A stretch of DNA of 64,000 bases from Malurus cyaneus samueli (lineage: Eukaryota > Chordata > Aves > Passeriformes > Maluridae): assembly GCA_009741485.1 (NCBI GenBank), contig CM019218.1:53305612-53369611 (forward strand), given 5' to 3'. Both the position numbers and the translations under genes were made by a program. Within the stretch, counting starts at the first letter, position 1; every line of letters begins with the position of its first letter. This document shows, piece after piece, positions 1-13,100 of the stretch. The notes beneath the pieces were generated by a model, which saw nothing but the letters and a program-made list of their open reading frames with translations, ran no database searches and had not been told where the DNA came from.

Positions 1-2706
1 GTCCTGGGAAGAGGCTGTTGCAGCCAGAGCCCGGCTGTGTGCAGCGGGATGTGCCCGGCTCCCTCCCCAGGATGCGAGCACCGCAGGTCCGCCCGCGCCT
101 GCAGATTAAAGGAGGAAGACACGCGGTTGGGTTTGGGGCATTCCTGCCCAGCTGTTGCTCTTTTGAAGCTGGTGGGGCTTCTCCTGGGCTGGGTCTGTCC
201 CTGGAATGTGGATTGGGGCGACCAGTTGGGCCAGTAAAGCCCTTCCTACAAAATGAGTTTTTACTGAAAACGGCAAAGAGCTGTCGCAAGCACATTGACT
301 CACTTGGTTTCTCAGCTCTTAGTCATGAGCTTGTGCCCTGGACAGTTTATTATTTGTTCTTGTGGAGGCTTTGAAGATGCAAAGCAGGCCGGGAGGGTGA
401 AGTGTTATTAGCTCATTATCTGCAATTGTTTTTTTGTGACAGAGCAATGAAGTCCAGGCTCAGCCTGAGATGCTGAACAGTGCTAAAATCTGAATTGCCC
501 TCACGCCCAACTCTCTGATTTCTCTCTTATTCAAATCTCAGTGGCTCTTCAATCTAAATCTCTTTAACACCAGCCAGGCGGAAGAGGAGGGCTCAGCATC
601 CCTGCCCAGGTAATCAGCAACAGCTCCAGGTTTAGCCTTATCCTAGCAGAGCACCTGGAAATTCAGGGTTTGGGCCATTAATTCCAGTCTTCTTTCTACT
701 TGTTTCCTCTTGGATACCAAAGGGGAGATTGAAACCAGTGTGGGGTTTTTACTATTTCTACCCTGATGTGGGTGTGTTCAGGATCAAATTCAGCATCTGA
801 GAACCTGAAATCTTTATAGAGGAGAAAAATGAAGCAGCCCAGAAAGTAATGAATGAGACTGAGAGTATGACTGGAGAGCTGTGAGTTAGCTCTGTCTACT
901 CAAGGCAGCTCTGGTGGGCCTGGCTCAAAGGGAAGGGTTAATACTGGAAATTTTTTGTTTCTGCAGAGCAGAACTGGCCAGGTGAGTGCCCTGGGCACTG
1001 CAGGGGCTCCAACAACTCTGTGTCCACAGCATGGCCCTGCTGCTGCTCCTGGCAGTTTGGGATCTCACCAGAGGCACTCCAAAACCCAGAGTGTGCAGGG
1101 ATTAGGGCTGCTCCAAGGAATTGTGTGTCAGAATTGGTTCTTTGCCTCTGCTGGCCCTGTTGCAATGGGCTCATGTGCAAAATGAGCTCTGGTTGGGTTC
1201 TAGGCCATTCCTGAGCAGAAATTCCCATCTGTTCCTCAGGGAGGGATGGCATGTGGGCTGTCCTGGTCACCCTGCGGTGGCCCTGGCCGTGCTCCAGGAC
1301 CACCACAAACCCTGCTGGGTGTGAGCCTCCGCCCTGGGCACGTGCAAGGGCCTGCACACAAATGGGAATTAAACACCCAGCTGCTTCCAGAGCTCCCTCC
1401 TCATGGCAGGTTTCACTGATACTATCTCCCTGTGCCAGCCAGACCTGAGTGCTCACCTTCCCAGAGTCTGTGATGAGTTTCCTGGCAGTGCTGGATGTAA
1501 ATGTTGAGTTTCTATTTTCCCTTGATAGCAGGATGAATTCATGGTATTCCTTATTTGGGGAACAAGATGTCTCCTTTTCACTGCTTTTTGTGGCTGCTGG
1601 CACCAAGTCCTGATTTCCAGCTCCCATCTCAGTGCTGGGTCAGAGCCCGCCAAGAGGCAGCGCTGGACAATCAGCTGAAGCTTCCTTTGCCTCAGCCTCT
1701 CTGTGCACTCTGAGCAGAGATGGGGAGAGCAGCCACAGGTTGGAAACGCAGTTGGGAGGGTTTCCACGGAGGATGAGCACAAAGAAACGTGAATCACAGC
1801 ACTCAGGATTTACAGAGATGTCTCTTAATCCTGGCCATAAAGATGCATCACCCTGAGGCACAAGGGTGGTGCTGAGTGTGCCAAGCTTTTCTCTAGAGAC
1901 TTCTGCTTGCAAATAAAAGAAATCAAATGTCCTGGGCAGGGTAATGACTGCAGGAGGAGGGAATTTCAGAGGAATGGGGATGGCAAGACAGGAGCTGGCA
2001 GCATTGCAGTGCCGGGAGCCCCTGGGGCACAGCAGAAGCTGCAGGAGCATGGCAGAGCTGTTGTGGTTCCACCTTCTCTGTTGGGCTGGCAGCTTCTGTC
2101 ACACACACAGGGAATGGGTTGTTTGCCATCCCATCCTGCCAGGTCTGGCTCCCTGCAATTAAGATTATTCCCTTGCAGTGCAGTTTTAGGATGGGGGTTC
2201 TGTGCCCTCACAGAAAATAAAAAGTGAGGTCCAGGCCAGTCTCCTGTGCCTGAACATGGCTTGTCTTAATCTGCACTTCCTCAGCCAGCAGTGGGAATAG
2301 AAAACTGTGCATTTGCCCCTCCATCCACCTCTGCCTGGTCAGGGGGTGAACCACATGCTGGGCAGCTTATTTCTCTCCACTGTCTCTGAAGGGAGCCCAG
2401 AGCAACTATCTCAGATTTTAGTGTCTGCTTTTAAACTGTCCAAGTGAGGGTGGACTGATCCTTGGAGATTCCTCCTGACAGGGAAGGAGCAATAAAGGCC
2501 AGGAAGGTGGCCACTTCTTAGATGTGGTTGTGGAGCTCGGTTTATGGACAAGTTGTGGTGGCAGCTTAAAATAAACCAATTAAGGAAGCTGCCAGTCCTG
2601 CAAATCCATCCACAGAGATGGGAGGGCAGGTGCTGTGGGCATCCTCTGCTTCCACTGCTGGCACATTTGTCCTCAATAAATTGTGCTTGGAGACTTCCAT
2701 GTTCAA
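1..2706. other. no gene recognised
   Basis: Ordinary-looking non-coding sequence with short spurious open frames on both strands and no splice-consistent exon. TNNT2, the human neighbour beyond the PKP1 3' end, was looked for here and not found. Nothing in it is repeated elsewhere in the window. Confidence 0.5.
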
Positions 2707-2707
2707 A

Positions 2708-2815
2708 CACAGAACCATAGAACGGTGTGGGTCAGAAAGGACCTCGAGGATCACCCCCTTCCAACCCCCTGTCGGGGGCAGGGACACCTTCCAGAAGACC
2801 AGGTCTCCAAACAGG
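2708..2815 (-). mobile_element. CR1 3' fragment
   Basis: It reads CACAGAACCATAGAACGGTG, a GGACCT...CCAACCCCCTGTCGGGG block and CAGGGACACCTTCCA: the reverse complement of a CR1 3' end. Confidence 0.75.
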
Positions 2816-3792
2816 CATCTGGGGGTATCACAGAGCACCTGAGGTTATGTGAGGAGTTTTCTGCCAGGATTTCTGGGCAGGAAGAGGCGCAGGGAGCTCC
2901 CTGGGATGCCTCTCCTGCGGGGAGCTGTGGAGCCAGCTCAGGACCAAAGCAAGTCCACCACGTTAATGGCCTGGGACCTTCCCAAACCAAGCAGAACAGA
3001 CACCCAGGGGCCCAAAGAGGCACCTGGAAAGGAGAGAAACCCACTCTTGGCCTGGTCTTGAAAGCTGAAGGAAAGAGACCATTCCGGGGAGGGGGACAGG
3101 GTGGGGACAACAGCCTGGGCATGGCAACCTCATGTTCCTGGGAAGGAGGAGCAGGCCAGCAGCACACCCAAAAATATGAACAGAAAGAGCCCCAATGCTC
3201 TCACACGGAGCTTGTCCCTGCAGCATCTCCCCAAAGGAAAGCTGGCCACACCAAGCTGGCTGCACCAAGGATTTTGGCCTGGCTCCTCCTCAGGGCCCAG
3301 CCTGGGGCTGTGCCACACTGGTGCTGCCATGGTGAGCCCAGCTCTGTGCTGGAGGGTGTAGAGTGACTGCCCTGGGGCACTTCTGGGAAGACTGCATCCC
3401 CTTTTGGATGGCTCATGGAAGGGGCCTGTGACTCTCCTGCTGCCACATAACAGTCAACACCCTGCCCTAAGCAGCAGGACACGGGGCTGCAGGACACTGC
3501 ACATGTCCCCTACCAAAACCTGCTCCTGCCCCCAGCTCAGGTGGAGAGCAAAAGGGTCCCTCGTTCTGCCAAACCCTGGGGGATGTATGGGACCAAGCCC
3601 CTGCCCCGGTACCCAGGGGTTGCAAAGCCCCAGAAATGTGCTGGCATTTCCCCCTGCAGGGATGGTCCATGGCAGGAGGATGGTGACAGGGGACACTCAG
3701 GGGGAAGATATTCCTACACCCTATGCCTTGGCTCTGCCAGCGCTGGGCTCTGACCCAGACCAGGGCAAAGCTGAGCACTCCTGCTTGGTTGG

Positions 3793-3890
3793 TCCCATCC
3801 CATCCCATCCCATCCCATCCCATCCCATCCCATCCCATCCTCCCATCCCATCCCATCCCATCCCATCCCATCCCATCCCATCCCATCCCC
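3793..3890. repeat. (CCCAT)n pentanucleotide microsatellite
   Basis: About 19 near-perfect CCCAT units, with one break near 3841. Confidence 0.97.
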
Positions 3891-3957
3891 TTACTGGGAA
3901 CCCAACAGTCACCATCAGCCTGTCTCTGCCTTAGTCTCTGCAGAAAAAGCTTCTCCC

Positions 3958-4608
3958 GTCCATCCATCCATCCATCCATCCATCCACTCCATCCATCCCA
4001 GTCCATCCCAGTCCATCCCTGTCCATCCATCCATCCATCCATCCATCCATCCATCCATCCATCCATCCATCCCTGTCCATCCATTCCATCCATCCTTCCA
4101 TCCATCCATCCATCCATCCATCCATCCATCCATCCATCCATCCATCCATCCATCCCTTCATCCATCCATCCCTGATCCATCCATCCCATCCATCCATGCA
4201 TCCATCCATCCATTCATCCATCCACATCCATCCATCCCGCCATCCATCCATCCCTGTCCACCATTCATTCCATCCATTCATCCCTGATCCATCCATCCCA
4301 TCCATTCCATCATCCATCTTCCTCATCCATCCATCCATCCCTGTCCATCCATCCATCCATCCATCCATCCATATCCATCCTCCATCCATCCTGTCCATCC
4401 ATTCATTCATCTATCCATCCCTGTTCATCCATCCATCCCTTCCATCCATCATCCATCCAATCCATTCATCCATCCATCCCTTCATCCATCCATCCTTCCC
4501 ATCCATCCATCCCATCCATCCCTCATCCATCCATCCATCCATCCATCCATCCATCCATCCATCTCCATCCATCCATCCATCCCTCCATCGCTCCATCCAT
4601 CCATCCCT
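3958..4608. repeat. (CCAT)n tetranucleotide satellite, ~650 bp
   Basis: A long CCAT array interrupted by CCCTGTCCAT, CATTC and CCCTGATCC variants. Long open frames on both strands here (poly Ile-His-Pro-Ser or Met-Asp-Gly-Trp) are artefacts of the repeat. Confidence 0.97.
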
Positions 4609-7600
4609 CAGCACACATCTCTATCCCTGCTTTACCCACATTGGGGATGGGTTCGGGGTCCCGTGGCTCTGAGCCCCGCTCCCGTGCTCTGCCACGGCTG
4701 TTCCCGCAGGCGGGGCAGTGACTCAGCCCTAGTGAGGCTCGCCACGGCTCTGCTCCTTTCCCACGCTGCTCGAGGCCGGGGCTGCTCCCAGGAGCTCAGG
4801 GCAGGCTCCAGAGACAGAAGGGTGCTGGGCGTGGGATTTGCTCCGTGTGCCAGGGAGCCATCACTGCAAACAGCACAAACACTCCCTGAGCCGTCTCCTC
4901 CTGCTCCCTCACTCATGCTTTGGTGCATCCCTCAGGAAATTAGTTCTGTATTGCTTCTGGGCTACCCTTGGCGGGGAAAAAAAACCCTAAAAATATTTGG
5001 GATAGGCACAGCTGGTTTGTCATTGTAAAGCCAAGAATGACAGAAGCTACTTAGGAGATGTGCTGCTGCCTGGGAAATCCAGGGTCCCACTGAAATCTTG
5101 CCAATGACCCTGCTCCAGTGATCCTTTCCAGTGTCTTTCCCCCTCCAGGCTGTGTCTGCTCCACTGGAAGGAAGCAGGAATCTGTTTTCACCATGGGTAA
5201 AACCTGTTAAAGAAAAGCTGAGGGTAGTACTCAAAGGCTCCCAGATAATCTCCAATTATTCCCTTTACATTTTTTGAGCATTTCTTTCAGGTCTGCTGAT
5301 GTGCGACTGATTTTCCTGTTCTGCCAGGAGAGATTCTCATTGATCGAAGCAGGAGTTACCTGTACTGGGAGAGAAAGGGTAGAAAACAATGGGAAGAAAG
5401 CACTAAGATGCACAAAGTAAATCTCTGCTGCCCTTCATGGCCACAGCACAGGTTGGGGCATCTCCCACACTGAAACTTGGCCTGGGCACCCAAAAGCAGT
5501 GACAGGCACTGCCTGAGCTTAGCTCTCTTGGTGAGATCCTTACCTTGTGAGGCTCTGTTGGAGAGAAGTGCCAGGAAAAGTCAGGAGGAACTCTCTTTCT
5601 CTGGGAAAGTATTTGGCTTTTGCAGTGCCAGGAACCTTCAATATATTTATGACCTTTGAACATTTCCTCCTGCTTTTTTTTTTCCCATGGCATTCCCTTG
5701 GGAAGCCAGACCCACTTTGGACACGAGGGGGTTCTCCCCTGCTGCCCAGCCTGGGGGGCTTTGGCTGCTTTGCTCCTCATCTGCAGAAATGCAGCCAAGG
5801 CAGGGCCCCTGCAGGCTCTGCAGCCTCAGCAGTGCTGAGCTCTGGGGCTGCTGCAGGAGCTGCGCTCAGCTCTGGCCACGTCCCACCTTGGGGACACCTG
5901 AGATTTCATCCAGGTCCTGAAATATTGACCAAAGCATTGACCAAGACCAGATCTGCTTCCTAAAAGTGTCTGTCAGCAGTTCCACCTTCGCAGTGACATT
6001 TCCTGCTATCCTGCAAAGATTCCTGCAGCTCTTCTTGTGCTGAAATACTTTCTGGGTCTCCATCAGCCGAGATGAGGAGGCTAGGAGCACCAGGGAGGGA
6101 TTTCATTTCCACACCAGGGATCTCATTTCTGCCACCAGATCCAGGAGGGGGTAAGAGGTAATTACCAAATCCTCTCTCCAAAGCTTTTTCTGCAGGAGAT
6201 GATAGCGTTGCAGGGGCTCTGATGGGAGCTGGAGTTGGAGAAGCCTTCCTGGGGCTCAGGAGTGGATGCCACATCCTGGCAAACTGCACTCAGTGTTCTT
6301 TATCTGGGAAATGTTGCTCTGGGTGCCACTGCTCCCCCTCCCTGGTGGAGAAGCTGCTCTGAAGGCTCAGGCAGAGCTGCGGCGTTTTCTGCATCCCAGC
6401 AGTGCAGACAAGATCTATCCCGGTGCTGGATGGAAGGGAAACAGCTCTGTGCTTGGGATGCCTCCTGGGGGTCCCTCAAAAGGCTCTCCTGATACAAAAA
6501 CCCAGCTTAGGAAGCACCAGGAAAGGGGCCAAGAACAATCTGGGGTCTGTAGGAAGTTCTGTGCAAGATGCAGTCTGCGAGGCCAGGGGGACAGAGGAGC
6601 CCAAGCCATGCCTGTCCCGGGGCTGGCAATGGGGGAACGAGTCCCTGTGGGATTCCTGCTCTCTCCTGAGCTGGCCCTAGCTCCCAGAGGGGCTGCCCTG
6701 AGGGTGGGGACTGGGGGGCTGGGGACAAATGCCAAACTCTTGTGTGGGGCAGGGACCCCTGCCATGGGCAGCCACATGTCCCCACAATGTGTCCCGTGGG
6801 GCTGTGGCACTGCCACTGTGCCTGGCCATGTGCTCAGGCACAGCGCCTGGGAAACCGAGGCAGAGGGACTTTGCTGAGCCAGCCTGTCCCAGCAGGAGCT
6901 TTGTGTGTCTCCACAGGAGGTGTCGGTGCTTTAGGATCCCTGGGGCTGTCAAGGTTTGTGGCTTGGACTCGGTGCTTCCTACAGGCACCCTGCACAGTTC
7001 AGGGTGGAATCTGGGCTGTGGAAATCTCTTGGATGGGAAATGGTGTGGCCTGGGGAGGTTGGGAAGTTCTGGCACCTGGGACCCATGGGAGGGAATCCCA
7101 TGGACCTGAAAATGAAGAGTGGGTCTGCCCTGAACCGTCACAGGCAGAGATAAAGGGCTCAGATGTTGTGCTGTGGGATGGAAAAGGGGCTGTGCCAGGG
7201 TCACCTTGTGCTGTGGGATGAGGCTTTGCCAGTGGAGCTCCAGGGATTTTTGGAGATCCTGGGGCTGTAGGACCTGTGTGGTTTCCAAGGATTTCGTGCC
7301 CGCTCTCTTTGGGATGGGGAGTGCTCTGTGGGTGCCCTGCACCCTGTAACAGCCATTTCCTGCCCTCGAGTCGTGCTGCAAGCCCCATCACAGCTGAGCT
7401 GAGTCCGTGCATCCCTGACGGTCGGAGCTGGGCTCTGAAGCGATGCATTTCACAATGGAACCACACCAGGAGCACCTTGGTTGTCTTTTCCTTGGAACCT
7501 CCCTGTGGTCTCTGTGTGTGCCCACAGACCTTCCTATCCAAAAATGGGCTTTTGTCATGCATTCACGCACAGGGCCCAGATTCCAAAAAGCCCCCTGGTT

Positions 7601-8849
7601 CCTTGGGATTCATTTCACCTGCTGCACATGGACAGATCCAGGCACATGGCTCCACTGCTGAACAATTTCCCAGCTGGAGGCGTGTGCTGAGCTGACATGT
7701 TCTGCCCTTCTCCAGCATCCAGGAACTGCTCAGGGATGGACAGGACTCACCTGCATTCCTTTCAGACACTCCAGACTGGGTAGGAGGCAACTTGCTGTCC
7801 CAGCCTGTCACTGATTTGACTTCTTAGTTGTGCCTTCTGGGGATTCAGGCCTGCAGAAGCTGCAGACTGGACATCCCCAGTGTGTGATGTTTGTGATGCC
7901 AAATTTAAAACTCCCAAGGACTCCTTGCCGTGCTGCTCCCTAATGGGCTTTTGTAAAACAATTCCTGAGTACCACATTCAAAGCCAGTTACAAACAGCCC
8001 TGCTGGGCCAGGGCCTGGCAGCAGATCCAGGAAGGAGTGATCACAGCTGAAATGCAATTTGGTTTGGAAGGGCTGGTGGGTCCACCCAAAGCTGATTTAG
8101 ACATTTGAGTTTGGGTGCTTTGCCTTTGTGCTTAATCCTTTAGTGCTCACCCAGCCTTCAGCAGCCTGAGCAGTGCGGCAGAGGGTGCCCCTGGAAAGCA
8201 GCTCTGAGCCATGTGCAGGGGCTGGAACCTGTCCCTTGTCCCTTGAAGGGGCTCCCAGGCAGTGTGCAGCCCATGGGCTGTATCCAGCCTGTCTGATGGG
8301 CTGCAGATCCTCTGTTCATGAGATCCTGGCAGCGGCAGAGGATTCTCCCTTAGCCTTGCCTTGAGTGAATACCAAGCACGGCTCAGAGCTGAGCTCATTC
8401 CCCTTTGCCAGGGGAATTGCAGAGCCTTCAGAAGGAGATCGAGAGCTACTGTTTCCTGATTTCCTCGGTGAGGCTGCTCCAGTGCTGCCCAGCCCTGGGA
8501 ACACAAATCCTTTGTTCATCCTGCACTGCAGCTCTTCCCATGTGCACAGGGCTCAGGTTCCTGCAGGAACATCAAATCCTTTGATGTTGCCAACAGCAAT
8601 TCCATGGAGCAAGCTGGGAGTCCCCAAAGGGTGCAGTGCCGCCTCCAATTTGGTCCTGACTGGGAGGAAACATCTGGGCTCAACAAAAGCCTTTGTATCT
8701 GCCACCACAGGCTCATCCTCCAGACAGGAACATAGAGGGAGGTGCTTTCAAAGGAAAAAGGAGAGTTTCCAGGCAATGGGGGTTGCATTCATCATCGTGA
8801 GGCCCAGTCCCAGCACATCTCAGCAGTGAGGAATTCCCTAAGGAAGGGC
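4609..8849. other. no gene recognised
   Basis: A 4.2-kb non-coding stretch, moderately GC-rich, with frequent short open frames but no supported exon, RNA gene or clear repeat. Confidence 0.5.
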
Positions 8850-9640
8850 AGAAGGCAGGTTCAGTAGCAGGAGAACAAAGTACCAGCAGGGATTTGTCGA
8901 ACAGCTGAAGACAAAAATAGGAAAGACTTCACAACCTGTGCCAAGTTCAACATAAATGACACTAAACCTGCCAAAAGCAGTTGAAGGAACAGCCAGCTGG
9001 AGTCAGAAGAATGAGCCAAAAAGTCAGAGCATCTCCCAGTAGAGGGGAATGAGCTGCCAGGAGATTTGGGGGTCAGTGGATGCTGGGGGAAGGAGCACCC
9101 AGGAAGGAGAGGAGCAGAGGAGATCAGGAATTTACCTTTTCCAATTTGTGATGCCTGTGAGAAATGGGGAGGGTTTCTGTAAGCTCCTGATACATCAATG
9201 ACATTCCTGAGGATGGAGGAATGTCTGTGGAATTTTGGGGAACTAGAAACCAGGAAGGAAAGGAAGGGAAATGACAGACAAACATCAGCACAGTGAAATG
9301 TGAAGTGATGCACGTGGGGTGAAATATGTTATCTTTACATGTGAGATGGGCATGGAGATGACTCCACGGACTGTTCATGGACAGCCCATCCCAGTGACAG
9401 CTCAACAAAGACTCCGAGGCAATCTCAGGTGTGGGAAGGGAAGGAGCAGAGATCAGAAAGGGCTGTGATGTCCCTACACAAGCCCAGGCTCACTCCAGCT
9501 CAGGAAGGAGATCATTCTATCAGGAAGGGTGCTGAGGAGGTCACTGAGTGTGAGAGCTGCTGGGTCTGAGTGAGGAGCTGCTCTGAGCTGGGACTGCCCA
9601 GCCTGGCCCAGAAAGGAACCAGAGAGGATCCCCTCGCCCT
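8850..9640 (+). mobile_element. degenerate CR1-like sequence, sense
   Basis: GTGAAGTGATGCACGTGGGGTGAA and the surrounding layout (assistant motifs around a TGCACGTGGGG core, then CAGCTCAACAAAGACTC) resemble CR1 sequence upstream of the 3' end. Very diverged; boundaries are approximate. Confidence 0.35.
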
Positions 9641-9837
9641 CACCACACCCCTGAAATATCAGAACCACAGCTCGGGCGGGGGGTGCGGCAGGTCCAGAAC
9701 AAATGGAGAGGTTTTCCCTGCCTTCAGATCCTGTCAGCAGTGACACAAATGACACGATGGTGATTAACATTTTCATGGACTGAATTGATGGCTGTGAAAG
9801 CTCCTGGGAGAGAAACCCATTGAGGATGAAATCATGG

Positions 9838-10020
9838 ATTCACAGAAAATCCTGGGCTGGGAGGGACCCACAGGGATCATCCTGTCCAGCTCCTGACCCT
9901 GCACAGACACCCCAACAATCCCACCCTGGGTCTCAGATCATTGTCAAATACCTCTAGAGCTCTGGCAGCCTCAGGGCCATGCCCATTCCCTGGGGAGCCT
10001 GGGCAGTGCCAGGCTGGAGG
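9838..10020 (-). mobile_element. CR1 3' fragment, diverged subfamily
   Basis: ATTCACAGAAAATCCTGGGC, GGGAGGGACCCACAGGGATC and CAGCTCCTGACCCTGCACAG are typical antisense CR1 words of a divergent subfamily. Confidence 0.65.
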
Positions 10021-10159
10021 AAATGGGATTTACATTTCCTTATTCCTGCTGGGTAAGGCAGAGCAGTCCAAGATGCTGCAGGGTAACAGGGTTTTTTCAG
10101 ACCTTTCTTCTTTCCTAACATTGGCAAAACAACCAAAATAAAACCGTCCAAACCAGGAA

Positions 10160-13100
10160 GCTTGAAGAAATTCCAGCAAATTTTATTGATGTCAGCTTTT
10201 CCAATGAAGCAAATACATACAGTACAGCCAAAACAAAACTCTGAGACATTATTCTCACATACCTATATCTTACAGAATACACTGTAGAGCTATGGACTGA
10301 TAAGGCTGAGTTGGTTTCACACTGCTGTGTGTTCAGAGAGGAATCAAACTGCCTTTGACTTGTCCATGAGGCTTCTGAAATGCTGGGGTGGGATTGTACA
10401 CACATAAAATAAACAAAGCATTTGTAAGAAAATAGACCAAAAAGCTCTGCTGTGCCCAGGACAAGGAGGGTGGTGTTTATTTACATGGCTGGGTGTCCAA
10501 CTGCCCTGTTCCTGTTGCTGCTGGCCGCACTCCTTCCTCCTCCCCAGGAATTCTCCATCCCTGTGCCACAGAACAGCGCCCAACTGTACTGGGGGTGTGC
10601 CCTACCCTGGCTCTTCAAGGAGCAAGGAACAGAAAGAGAGGAGGTCACAGTTAAAAACATGACTTTAAAAAAATACCTCCCCAGAATGAAAAAAAAATTA
10701 TACTGGATGTGAAAACAGCTTTAGTTTATATCAGAGGCAACCTCACAGAACTCCTAGAATTTCTGGTTATGAGCAACACCACTTATTCTGATAAATCTGA
10801 TTTTTCCTTTCTCTTCTCACAATCGGGCATCAAAATCACTTCACTGACTTGGGTGGAGTCTGGTGTCCAACTTTTAGAGAGAGACTGAGAGGAAAATAGA
10901 GTTGGGTATCAGAGCATTTCCTGGGGAGGATCCAGCCCTGGGACAGCAGAATGGTTGTGATTCCTGCAGCCCTCTGCTCTCCTGAGTGAGCTCTGTCCTG
11001 AGGTATGAAAGCAGTGACAAAGAGCATCCTAAAAACAGCTCAGTGGGAGGAACCTCTCTGGAGTGCCCAGAGGGGCAGGGACAAGGTCCCAGCCAGTTGA
11101 GGTTGCTCACGGCTGTCCCCAGTCACGTTTGGAAGAGCTCTGAGCCTGGACACAGATTTTATCTTAAACATTTTGTTAGCTTTGAAAAAACAACTGTAAC
11201 AAAACCAACTGTAACAATGGTTTTTGTAAGAAAATTTATGTGAATGATGGATCTGTCTTATGGAGTCTAATACTCACTAATGAAATCTCCAGTACCTGTA
11301 AATTTAATTGTGAGCTGATGATTATAAAGCTCCAGCTCTTTGTGCCTCGTACAGTGACTCAGCAACTGCATTAGCGGTGAAAGCAGCTGCAGTGTTTTAA
11401 AATAAAGCCTAAATCACAACAAATGAAGAGTGAATTTCCTCAATGTTCCATCATTCCATTTTGTAGTTCAGTTTCCCCAATTAGCTTTCCAGAGACAAAC
11501 ATTTGCTCCCAGGACCTGTGTTGGACGTGTCACTGCAGAACAAACCTGAACACAAAACTGCACAGAACATTTTACACCCAAACTGAACCAACCCTGCGGG
11601 TGCTGCAGCCCTTGGGGACATCCACGGATGGGTCCTGCCCAAAGCATTTGGAACATTTTGCACCTGAGAATCCACACCCAGCGAGGGAACTGCTGGGGGG
11701 ATGGAAGGGCTTTGCTCATGGGCTGAGGCTCTTTGCTCTGTTTAAACCCTGCTGAAACACTTGTGTCCTACTGGGTTCTCCTGGTTCTGCCTCTCCACTT
11801 CAAAGGGGCTTTTCCCCTCCTTTCCTTTGGCCGCAGCTCAACACAGAAAACTCCTGACTGAATGTGGCAGAGTGGATTCTCTTCAGAGTGCACAAGGTGA
11901 AGCCTCCCTTTGCAGCCCAAAAGGAAAAGCAGCTGGAAATGATCTTGCTCTGTGGACAGAAACTCCCTGGGCTCCTAATGGGGACCGAGAAGGAGCTGCA
12001 GCAGAGCAAACCCCAACTTCAAGTGGGGTTCTTTAATGGGCACTTCACCCAGGGATGCAAAGTGAGCATCCTGAGTCCCACCAATTTAGGAGTCTAACAC
12101 TTAAAATGAGACTGTTTTTCCACTTCCAGGCTCATAATCCACCCTTCCCAAGCTCTTCCTGAACCCCTGACATTTGAAAAATGGGGCCCTGTGCCCCTGC
12201 AACCTTTGAAGAATAATAACCAGCACAATAATCCTGTGTGTGGGACAGGCAGCAGGCACAGCCTCAGCTGCTCCTTCCCAGTTGGTTTGAGCTGTGTCCC
12301 TGTCAGGGACAGGGAGAAAATATTTTTCTTCCAGAGAGAAGAAGGTTGTAAGAATCAGGTTACCCTGAAATGAGCTCAGCAGTGCCTCATCACAGCCTCA
12401 GCATCACACATAGATTAATGCAATTCAAGATCCCAAGAAATGAAACATTTCCAAACCTGACATCACACAAGTGCTCACACTCCTTTGCACATACCATTTC
12501 TTTACATTGACCAATAAAAACAAAATGTGATTAAAGAGGCCACATCCCTCTCTTCAGCAGTCTGTGATCCCAGGGGAAAACCACTTTGCCTGGTGTGCTC
12601 AGCTTCTCAAATGCCACCTTTGTCCAGGCACAATCAGGAGCTGGGATTGTTCTGGCACTCAGAATGGATCAGGACCCCCGGGAATGTCTGTGCTCTGTCC
12701 CAACTGTCCCCTCACAAGCAGCCTCAGGGAAGGGTGACCGAGAGACCTGGGAGAATCTGCAGGTGTTGATTTGCTTCTTGAGAGAAAGAGTTCATGTGAC
12801 AGGAAAGAAAATGCTAACAATTATCAGAGAAAACCTAAACAGAGAAGAAGCCCTTGTTCATAACTGCTAGGAATAACCAGCCTTGGAAAGAAGAGCGTCT
12901 TTGTGTGTATCTGTTAATAATGACCAGATGCAAAGGGGGAACTTGACCTAAAATTGACGTTTTTTGTGTTAGTAGATAAAAATAGGTTGTGATAAATTTT
13001 TAGCATAGCAGTATTTGGTGCATGGATTGGGTGGAATTGGAATAAAACCCTCCAAGGGGTTAAATTGCACAATCACCCTGACTTTGGGTGGAGAAGGGGA

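Noticed and set aside
3467..4410. Long open frames rich in MDGW or SIHP on both strands
   Set aside because: They are translations of the CCAT and CCCAT satellites.
8365..8480. Possible small plus-strand exon ending in CTCG|GTGAGG, considered for TNNT2
   Set aside because: The peptide does not resemble troponin T, and there is no acceptor or matching neighbour.
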